Position numbers and translations under genes: made by a program. From NCBI GenBank assembly GCA_024278395.1, contig JAJRTG010000034.1:1-5682 (forward strand): a stretch of DNA of 5,682 nucleotides, given 5' to 3'. Under the pieces are notes generated by a model. That model was not told the DNA's origin. It did not search any database and saw only the letters and a program-made list of their open reading frames with translations. Origin of the DNA: Fidelibacterota bacterium. Its GTDB lineage: Bacteria > Bipolaricaulota > Bipolaricaulia > UBA7950 > UBA9294. Below are positions 1 through 5,682 of this stretch, one piece after another (position 1 is the stretch's first letter; each line of letters opens with the position of its first letter).

Positions 1-36
1 CATCTTCGATTTGATAAGCTTCTGTTCGGTGGTCAT
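1..36 (-). CDS. Insertion sequence transposase, N-terminal 12 codons only (probable IS481 family)
   Basis: Only the first 12 codons are in the window, reading MTTEQKLIKSKM leftward off the edge. An AAAGGAG ribosome binding site lies 10 bases upstream of the ATG (positions 47-53), which supports this start. From memory of the family, IS481-type transposases often begin with a similar MTTEQK/LIK-like stretch leading into a helix-turn-helix and then a DDE integrase core. None of those domains is visible here, so the family call rests on a very short match plus context: the gene begins about 100 bases inside a sequence that abruptly interrupts a conserved enzyme gene. It could be another DDE-type element. 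Confidence 0.55.
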   Translation of the reverse strand, partial: MTTEQKLIKSKM

Positions 37-86
37 GGTGTTATCACTCCTTTCTGGTTGTTTTTGCTTCCCGGAAAGGATACGCT

Positions 87-110
87 GTGACCACCTCTTT
101 TCTAGGTCAC
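87..110. repeat. Subterminal inverted repeat in the IS end
   Basis: GTGACC at 87-92 and GGTCAC at 105-110 form a perfect 6-bp inverted repeat around a 12-base spacer. A further GTGAC lies at 126-130, so the GTGAC/GTCAC motif occurs three times with centres about 19-20 bases apart, close to two helical turns. Repeated motifs near IS ends are often transposase binding sites, and that is the inference here. There is no direct evidence of binding. Confidence 0.45.
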
Positions 111-113
111 TTG

Positions 114-911
114 TCAGATCAAGTCGTGACTACTGCAATCCGAAGCGAATGCCTTGCTGAACGTACCGAGAATGAGGTCCACCTCATCGGTCAACCCAAA
201 TTGGGCCGCTGTCCCGCGACCGCGTCCGGTCACGCCTACTCCATGGGCATCGTCGACCAGGAGGCGCGCCCCGTATTTCCGGCACAACGCAACGATGTCC
301 GGCAACGGAGCAACCTCCCCGCTCATGCTAAACACCCCGTCCACCACCACGAGCTTCCCCGCCTTGGCGGGAATCCCCTGGAGGATACGCTCGAGGTCGT
401 CCATGTCGTTGTGGCGGAACCGGAGCAGCCGGCCGAGCGCCATGCGGGCGCCGTCGATGATGCTCGCGTGATCCTCCTTGTCGGCGATGATGACGTCTTC
501 GCGCCCAACGAGCGCCGAGATGACCCCGAGGTTCGTCTGGTACCCGGTGCTGAACACGAGTGCTTTCTCCTTCCCAAGGAAACGAGCCAGCCGTTCCTCA
601 AGCTCGGTGTGCAGTTCCAACGTCCCGTTCAAAAACCGCGATCCGGTACAGCTCGTCCCGTACTTATCGATCGCTTCCCGCGCTGCCCGCCGCACCGCGG
701 GATGGGCGGTCAGCCCGAGATAGTTGTTCGACCCGATCATGATCAACCGCTGATCATTGATCGTCACCTCGGTCCCGTCGGTCTCGTCCAGCGGGATGAA
801 GAACGGATACATCCCGAGTTTCTGCGCTTCACGCGGGCTCATCGGATAACCCATCACCCGCGCTGCATCCGGATCGGTGAAGAACGCGCGGCATTTCTCG
901 AACAGATCCAC
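114..911 (-). pseudogene. Serine palmitoyltransferase-like alpha-oxoamine synthase, truncated by an insertion sequence
   Basis: This is a fold-type I PLP enzyme of the alpha-oxoamine synthase family, which condenses an amino acid with an acyl-CoA and releases CO2. The N-terminal DLFEKCRAF, the SNNYLGLT segment (61-68) and GSRFLNGTLELH (90-101) match bacterial serine palmitoyltransferase-like proteins better than KBL or BioF. Visible cofactor residues are H148 in DHAS, D220 and H223 in DDAH, and the Schiff-base lysine K253 in GTFSKAF. Native sequence ends at about residue 257; the last eight residues (DCSSHDLI) are read from the inserted element, with the stop at 114-116. Family members run near 400 residues, so roughly the last third, including the rest of the active site, is displaced. 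Translation starts at GTG (909-911), 9 bases after the upstream reductase stop. The amino acid and acyl substrates cannot be told from sequence; glycine C-acetyltransferase or BioF activity is a less likely alternative. Confidence 0.85.
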
Positions 912-916
912 GTCCG

Positions 917-922
917 CCTCCT
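917..922 (-). promoter_or_regulatory. Ribosome binding site of the SPT-like gene, overlapping the reductase stop codon
   Basis: A perfect AGGAGG lies 5 bases upstream of the GTG start at 911. Its first two bases are the last two bases of the TAG stop (921-923) of the preceding reductase gene. This decides the GTG start and implies one transcript, with translation of the two genes probably coupled. Confidence 0.8.
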
Positions 923-1726
923 AGATCAACTTATAGTACTTCATCAACGCCCACTCGAAGAGCCCCGATGGGAGCACCCCTTTGACCGCGGCGGCGAGCC
1001 GCTGAAATGGCGCTCCTACGGTGTAGCGAACTCGCGGCGACCGGCTCCTCAGGATCCTGAGAACAAGGCGAGCGACCAACTCCGGCGCCGACCCGGTGAG
1101 TTCATCGTGCTCCGCGACCGCAAGTGCACGTTTGAACTGTTCTTCATACGGTGATCCCGCAGCGGCCGCCGCCTGACGCCGGTTGGCGGTGAAGCCCGTG
1201 CGAAAATCACCGGGTTCGATCAGCACCACCCGGATTCCGAACGGACTGGTCTCCATGCGCAGGGCTTCGGTCATCCCTTCCAGTGCGAACTTGGTCGCGC
1301 TGTACATCCCCTGATAAGGAAGACCGATCCGGCCAGCGATGGACGAGACTTCACTATCGTCCCGCTGCCCTGAGCCCGCATATAGGGCAGGACCGCACGA
1401 CAGACGCGAAGGACTCCGAAGAAGTTGGTTTCGAACAGCTCTTTCGCTTCATCGATCGACGTGTCTTCGACCGCGCCTGCGATCCCAAAGCCAGCGTTGT
1501 TCACTACCGCATCTATTCGTCCCCTTTCATCCACCACGAGCTTGATTCCATCCCGAACCGAATCGTCATTATTGACGTCCATGCGGATCATGCGAACCCC
1601 ATTGACATCCTCAGCAACTGGATTACGGCTGGTTCCGTAGACGACCCAGCCGTTCCGCGCCAGATGCGCAGCACACGCCGCACCGATGCCGGAAGAAGCT
1701 CCGGTTATCAGGACTACTTTCCCCAT
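921..1726 (-). pseudogene. Short-chain dehydrogenase/reductase, frameshifted (candidate 3-ketosphinganine-type reductase)
   Basis: This is a classical SDR with a Rossmann fold. The first frame (1726 down to 1350) holds the dinucleotide motif TGASSGIG (residues 8-15), R34 after the second strand, which suggests NADP(H), D50 and NNAG (76-79). It then loses homology after GTIV. The adjoining frame from 1349 to the TAG at 921 continues with VSSIAG, YSATK, a substrate-binding part and a C-terminal tail. Adding one base between 1350 and 1349 restores GTIVNVSSIAG and a protein of about 268 residues, the usual SDR length, with catalytic S129, Y142 and K146. As read, the product lacks the whole catalytic triad. 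Start at the ATG of 1726 is backed by AAGGGAG 5 bases upstream. Its place directly before an SPT-like gene suggests reduction of the 3-keto product, but SDR substrates are poorly predicted by sequence. A sequencing or assembly error is the main alternative to a true mutation. Confidence 0.85.
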
Positions 1727-1757
1727 CCCTGCTCCCTTCTCTCATCCCCCTGAAACG

Positions 1758-1793
1758 ACAACAAAAACCCGGGGAAGCACGCCGCTTCCCCGG
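1758..1793 (-). terminator. Intrinsic terminator of the exported beta-rich protein gene
   Basis: On the minus strand a perfect 10-bp stem (CCGGGGAAGC at 1784-1793 pairing with GCTTCCCCGG at 1769-1778) with a 5-base loop is followed by GTTTTTGTTGT. It begins about 31 bases after the stop codon of the gene ending at 1825. The stem is GC-rich and the U-rich tail is in the right place, so it should work well in the minus direction. It ends only about 30 bases before the reductase start codon, so that gene must have a promoter overlapping this stretch or depend on read-through. Confidence 0.85.
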
Positions 1794-1824
1794 TCGAACT
1801 GCACGGAATATCGGATTCTCCCGC

Positions 1825-2931
1825 CTATAGAAGATCCATACCGGCAGAGATCGTGACGTCCTTAGACCAATCGATCGCGCCTGCTGCCTTGGAAAGGCCT
1901 ACCTGTATCGATATGTCCGCCCCACCAAGGTTAAACATGACTGAGCAGGTCGCCGATTGACTTTCAGCGGCAACTCCCCCTCGCGGCTGAATCCGCTGGA
2001 ATTGGTAGTTAAACACCAGGTCCACATCCTCCTTCAAAGCGTAGTCGTAAGAGACGTTCACCGTCAAGGTGTTCTCCGCCATGATATCGAACGGCCCATG
2101 GAATCCCGCGTGAAACGCGAGCTGAGCACCGGGCTGAGGGGCAAAGGCAGCATCAGCGGATGCCGTGACCAAAATATCATGGGTATCATCGTAGGGATCG
2201 ACGAGTTCATACCCCAACCCAGCCTGAACGGCCCAACCGCAGCTCACCTCGTCGCCTGTAGCGAGGATGTCGTCCTCAATCGTAAGGAGTGCACGTGCGT
2301 CTAAGGTCACTCCAGCGGCATTCTCGATGACCTGCTCGATCGCAGCGACTAGATCCTTGGTCGTTGCGTACTCCGCCTTCTTGCCGATCTCGGTGGCGAT
2401 TGCCATCAGGGTCTCGTCCGACAGGGGATCGGAGATCGCGCCCGCGGCCAGCAGGTCGTCCTGGATCTTGACCGCCTTGGCGAGCGGGGTGACGTCGGTG
2501 AACCTCCCGTACCCGAGCCCGATGCTCACATCCACCGCCGGCTCCGCCTGGCCGAGGGAGTACGAGGCATCGGCCCCGCCGAACCCGAAGATCGGCGCTT
2601 CATCACTCAGATAGTAGCGGAACGTTCCCGTCCCCTGCCCGAGTCCCGCAGCGATCGCAAAGTCACTCAGGTCGAGTGAACCGGCCCCGGTCAGGGTGAA
2701 CCCGAAGTCGGGGGAGTCGTACAACCGTGAGTAGTTGAGTGCGATCCGCCCGGAGTTGATCTCGACCCCGGCCGTTGCCGGATCGTCGAAGTAGTGATAG
2801 CTCAGTGTGAGCTTGAGATCGGACAGGCTCGTCTGCGGAGACCGGTAGTCACACAAGGACACCGGCGTCCCCATCACCACAACTCCGATCAACACCGTTC
2901 CCAGGATAAACGTTACCCACTTCATCTTCAT
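1825..2931 (-). CDS. Exported beta-strand-rich protein, probable outer-membrane or periplasmic barrel-like protein of unknown function
   Basis: The 368-residue product starts with a signal peptide (MKMKWVTF, then a hydrophobic run to about residue 21). The rest has two beta-rich parts of alternating polar and hydrophobic strands with frequent glycine and aromatic residues: about 38-148 (LKLTLSYHYFD, RIALNYSRLYD, GTFRYYLSD, VDVSIGLGYGRF) and about 230-368 (WAVQAGLGYEL, DILVTASADAAF, LTVNVSYDYAL, VDLVFNYQFQR, ISIQVGLSKA). Between them, about 149-227 is strongly helical and strand-poor. The pattern suits an outer-membrane barrel, but the C-terminus is not aromatic (it ends GMDLL), so membrane insertion is an inference. 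No enzyme motif is seen. The ATG at 2931 is preferred over the GTG at 2934; the ATG at 2925 is equally well placed for the AAGGAAGG at 2934-2941. An extended -10 promoter lies upstream and a terminator downstream, so it is probably transcribed alone. Confidence 0.75.
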   Translation of the reverse strand: MKMKWVTFILGTVLIGVVVMGTPVSLCDYRSPQTSLSDLKLTLSYHYFDDPATAGVEINSGRIALNYSRLYDSPDFGFTLTGAGSLDLSDFAIAAGLGQGTGTFRYYLSDEAPIFGFGGADASYSLGQAEPAVDVSIGLGYGRFTDVTPLAKAVKIQDDLLAAGAISDPLSDETLMAIATEIGKKAEYATTKDLVAAIEQVIENAAGVTLDARALLTIEDDILATGDEVSCGWAVQAGLGYELVDPYDDTHDILVTASADAAFAPQPGAQLAFHAGFHGPFDIMAENTLTVNVSYDYALKEDVDLVFNYQFQRIQPRGGVAAESQSATCSVMFNLGGADISIQVGLSKAAGAIDWSKDVTISAGMDLL

Positions 2932-2963
2932 CACCTTCCTTGCGCATTGTGAAACTGACGTTA

Positions 2964-2972
2964 ATTATAACA
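2964..2972 (-). promoter_or_regulatory. Extended -10 promoter for the exported beta-rich protein gene
   Basis: On the minus strand TGTTATAAT gives a consensus TATAAT (2969-2964) preceded by the TGn extension. It lies 32 bases before the ATG at 2931, allowing a leader of about 25 bases. No good TTGACA-like -35 is present at the expected distance, consistent with an extended -10 type sigma-70 promoter. A short imperfect palindrome, GAAAACCGTTTC, sits just upstream at about 2974-2985 and could be an operator, but it is weak. Confidence 0.6.
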
Positions 2973-3155
2973 CGAAACGGTTTTCACGGCCATCGCCCTC
3001 CTTCCGTCCCTGCCGTCCCTGTCCGCACCTCGGGAGGGCACACCCGTCCCCCTGTGTTTCCCCTCATCCGACACGGGTCCTGCACCGTTGCTATTCCCTT
3101 ATTAAGGAGCTAAGCTGGCTCGAGCGGCGCAGTAGAAGGAAGAAGGAGATCGGGG
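2973..3155. other. Divergent intergenic region with short repeats; no gene seen
   Basis: This stretch separates the minus-strand beta-rich protein gene from the plus-strand TIM-barrel gene. It holds no convincing reading frame with a start signal. It contains a perfect two-copy 9-bp tandem repeat CCGTCCCTG (3004-3012, 3013-3021), flanked by inverted GCCCTCC (2995-3001) and GGAGGGC (3033-3039), and an odd palindrome CCTTATTAAGG (3097-3107). The plus strand is pyrimidine-rich from about 2995 to 3065. A promoter for the plus-strand gene must lie here, but I see only weak candidates around 3088-3116 (TTGCTA, 17 bases, TAAGCT). Confidence 0.5.
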
Positions 3156-4256
3156 ATGAACAGGGACTCCTGCAGGTGTGGATCGAGAGCCGCTCCCATC
3201 CGGGAGTGCGCGCGCCTGACCACGGGGCTGCTGCTGGCGACCGCCATCTCCTTGCTATCCATCGCCTCCTTGACAGCGCGTGCGGCCGCGCCCCTGACCG
3301 CCGGCACCACGGGATGCACCCATGCGCAAACCGCCGATCCGGCGGGGATGGAGTTCCGGGGGCTGATCTGGCGCACGATCGACCGCTACTACCACCCCGG
3401 GATCTACGCCGAGTTGTACGACCCGGCGGGCAACCGCCGCCTCCTGAACAAGGCGAAGGCGGTGGGGGCGAACTTCCTCCTCGTCCGGGCCTTCTACACC
3501 TGCAGCGAGAGCGGAGAGCTGACGGGAGACGAGACCGAGGCGGAGTACTACCTGGGTCGTGCGATCGATGCCGCACACGCGGAGGGGTTCGGCGTCTTTC
3601 TGACCCCGTACGTCGAGTCGGCCTGCTTCTGGCCGAAGCGGGAATGCTCTCTGTCGGACGAGGACTGGACCGGGATCGTCCTCAGATGGGCCGCCTTCGC
3701 CGAGGAGCATAAGGTCGAGCTCTTCGCCCCCGGGCTTGAGATGAGCCTGATATTCGAGCCGGACCGGGCCGCGGAGTGGTACAAGGAGGTCCTCCCCGAG
3801 CTGCGAGGAGTCTATTCCGGGAGGATCGCGGTCGCCGAGCACCCGTACATCGGAACGGGAGAATGGGAGGTCCTCGACCGGGAGGGGGCGTTCGTCGGCT
3901 ATGACTGCTTCGGGATCGCCGTCTTCCCGTGGAAGCGCTCCGGGGATGAGATCGACATGCGGAGCCTGGAGGACTACCGCGCCGACGCCGCGGCCCGGGC
4001 CGAGCTGGCATGCAACATCGCCCACCGACAGGGTATCGACTGCGTCTTCATCTCCGCCCTCGGGATGGACCTATGGCACGGGGGAACCCCCGACCCGATG
4101 ACCCGGGCGAAAGGGTATGAGCTTGGAATCGAGGTCGCGGCCCAATACGGCCTTTGCGGCGTCTTCCTCCACAACTGGGCGGCGGAGCCGGATCAGTTGG
4201 GAAGCGCCACGGAGGTGGAAGAGATGCTCAGGCGCAACTGGACCGAGCAGGAGTAG
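3156..4256 (+). CDS. Secreted TIM-barrel protein resembling clan-A glycoside hydrolases (GH113-like), lacking the expected nucleophile
   Basis: The 366-residue product has an N-terminal export signal (charged 1-20, hydrophobic about 21-40, cleavage probably near ARAAA, 41-45). The remainder can be read as eight beta/alpha units: strands near 66-74, 104-114 (GANFLLVRAFY), 144-155 (GFGVFLTPYVES), 187-196 (VELFAPGLEM), 222-229, 247-259 (YDCFGIAVFPW), 294-305 (IDCVFISALGMD) and 334-341 (CGVFLHNW). In clan-A glycosidases the acid/base glutamate ends strand 4, fitting E195, and an aromatic residue ends strand 8, fitting W341. The nucleophile should end strand 7, but SALGM stands there with no glutamate. 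It may therefore be a carbohydrate-binding pseudoenzyme or use another residue. There are eight cysteines after the signal region. Start at 3156 is supported by AAGGAG 7 bases upstream (3143-3148). No partner gene shares its strand. The family assignment is by fold pattern only. Confidence 0.7.
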   Translation: MNRDSCRCGSRAAPIRECARLTTGLLLATAISLLSIASLTARAAAPLTAGTTGCTHAQTADPAGMEFRGLIWRTIDRYYHPGIYAELYDPAGNRRLLNKAKAVGANFLLVRAFYTCSESGELTGDETEAEYYLGRAIDAAHAEGFGVFLTPYVESACFWPKRECSLSDEDWTGIVLRWAAFAEEHKVELFAPGLEMSLIFEPDRAAEWYKEVLPELRGVYSGRIAVAEHPYIGTGEWEVLDREGAFVGYDCFGIAVFPWKRSGDEIDMRSLEDYRADAAARAELACNIAHRQGIDCVFISALGMDLWHGGTPDPMTRAKGYELGIEVAAQYGLCGVFLHNWAAEPDQLGSATEVEEMLRRNWTEQE

Positions 4257-4279
4257 ACGGTCGCACAGGCTGCTTCATA

Positions 4280-5350
<1,071 letters not shown>

Positions 5351-5356
<6 letters not shown>

Positions 5357-5381
5357 TGTGACAAAAAACTACGGGATGGGA
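5351..5381 (-). promoter_or_regulatory. Inverted repeat containing the prfA start codon; no Shine-Dalgarno
   Basis: In the minus-strand transcript UCCCAU (5381-5376) is perfectly complementary to AUGGGA (5356-5351), which is the prfA start codon plus the next codon. The 19-base loop contains a U6 run. The bases just before the ATG (TTTTTTGTCACA) contain no purine-rich ribosome binding site. A 6-bp stem with this loop is only marginally stable, so a role in restricting initiation is an inference. Confidence 0.35.
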
Positions 5382-5390
5382 CACTCGATT

Positions 5391-5660
5391 TCAAGCCCCT
5401 TGCAGTCTGGAAATGGTCTCCCGCAGGAACCGGTTCTCCTCGAGGAGATGGGCGATCTGGGACTCCTTGTCGGCGAGGCGGGCGCGCAGCTCCCGGACGA
5501 GGGTGTCCTTCTCAACGGCGCCCTCCTCCCCGCACGCGGCCACGACCCGCCGCAGGTACTTCACTTCCTCGGCCAGGACCCGCTCCAGGTCGCAGGCGAA
5601 GTCGACCGCGTCGAGCGATGCTTGCGAGATCAATTGCTCAAGAAATTCATCTCGTTCCAT
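5391..5660 (-). CDS. Small coiled-coil protein of unknown function upstream of prfA
   Basis: The 89-residue product has no signal peptide or membrane segment and is almost wholly helical: a first helix at about 4-41, a short Gly/Glu turn (CGEEGAVE, 43-50) and a C-terminal coiled coil. The coil shows five clean heptads with a positions V55, L62, I69, N76, I83 and d positions L58, K65, L72, L79, L86. An asparagine at an a position is typical of parallel two-stranded zippers. No basic DNA-binding stretch precedes it. I do not recognise the family. The ATG at 5660 has only a weak GGGGA about 12 bases upstream, and the frame stays open to the window edge (codons for LVGEDRS), so the gene could start further upstream. 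It ends 34 bases before prfA on the same strand, suggesting co-transcription. Confidence 0.65.
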   Translation of the reverse strand: MERDEFLEQLISQASLDAVDFACDLERVLAEEVKYLRRVVAACGEEGAVEKDTLVRELRARLADKESQIAHLLEENRFLRETISRLQGA

Positions 5661-5682
5661 GCTTCGATCTTCCCCGACCAGG

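Larger units (their letters stand above)
1..137 (-). mobile_element. Right-hand end of an insertion sequence inserted in the SPT-like gene
   Basis: The conserved oxoamine synthase reading frame loses all family similarity between positions 137 and 141, immediately after the GTFSKAFAS motif, where family members continue with a glycine-rich segment. From there leftward the DNA is non-coding, lower in GC, and leads into a transposase start at 36. On the minus strand the likely element end begins TGCAGTAGTCACGACTTGAT at 137. The exact junction is uncertain by a few bases because the other end and the target duplication lie outside the window. The element's 5' untranslated end is therefore about 100 bases long. 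Confidence 0.65.

Noticed and set aside
114..911. Annotation as glycine C-acetyltransferase (kbl) or bioF
   Set aside because: The SNNYLGLT and SRFLNGTLELH segments and the DLFEKC start fit SPT-like proteins better, and neither a threonine dehydrogenase nor biotin genes adjoin it. Activity is still not proven.
87..1154. A long plus-strand open frame of 355 codons
   Set aside because: It is antisense to the SPT-like and reductase genes, starts inside the IS end with no ribosome binding site, and its product has a composition typical of shadow frames with no recognisable motif.
1341..1360. Programmed ribosomal frameshift in the reductase gene
   Set aside because: No slippery run, downstream hairpin or internal Shine-Dalgarno is apparent, and SDR genes are not known for this. 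Mutation or sequencing error is simpler.
3088..3116. A sigma-70 promoter for the plus-strand gene (TTGCTA, 17 bases, TAAGCT)
   Set aside because: The -10 box matches only half of the consensus, so it is mentioned as a weak candidate and not annotated as a promoter.
3306..3317. Possible lipoprotein signal at C54 of the TIM-barrel protein (TTGC)
   Set aside because: The residues before the cysteine do not fit the lipobox and the cysteine lies about 14 residues beyond the hydrophobic segment.
3255..4025. A 256-codon minus-strand open frame opposite the TIM-barrel gene
   Set aside because: The plus-strand frame has a good ribosome binding site, a signal peptide and fold-like strand pattern; the antisense frame is Arg/Pro/Gly-rich shadow sequence of GC-rich DNA.

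Overview
The window reads as a GC-rich bacterial chromosome segment with a signal-peptide-bearing beta-strand protein typical of an outer (diderm) envelope. The lineage cannot be fixed from sequence alone. The look of the beta-rich exported protein and the gene mix would fit Candidatus Bipolaricaulota (OP1/Acetothermia), but that is a low-confidence impression. All real genes except one lie on the minus strand.

Layout, left to right. Positions 1 to about 137 are the end of an insertion sequence whose transposase starts at 36 and runs leftward out of the window (probably IS481 family). It has landed inside a serine palmitoyltransferase-like alpha-oxoamine synthase gene (114-911, minus), cutting it just after the PLP-lysine motif. 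Directly upstream in the same operon is a short-chain dehydrogenase/reductase (921-1726, minus) carrying a one-base deletion just before its catalytic serine. The pair resembles the first two steps of bacterial sphingolipid-like lipid synthesis (serine/acyl-CoA condensation, then ketone reduction), and both genes look broken here.

A strong intrinsic terminator (1758-1793, minus) separates this operon from an upstream exported beta-rich protein with an unusual helical insert (1825-2931, minus), which has its own extended -10 promoter. A 224-bp divergent intergenic region follows. Next is the only plus-strand gene (3156-4256), a secreted TIM-barrel protein resembling clan-A glycoside hydrolases such as GH113. 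It keeps the strand-4 glutamate but seems to lack the strand-7 nucleophile. It converges, with a 23-bp gap, on prfA (4280-5356, minus), encoding peptide chain release factor 1. Upstream of prfA is a small coiled-coil protein of unknown function (5391-5660, minus), possibly co-transcribed with it.

No tRNA, rRNA, CRISPR array or riboswitch was recognised. The points most worth following are the doubly damaged sphingolipid-like operon, the glycosidase-like protein without its expected nucleophile, and the prfA start region, which has no Shine-Dalgarno and a start codon inside an inverted repeat.
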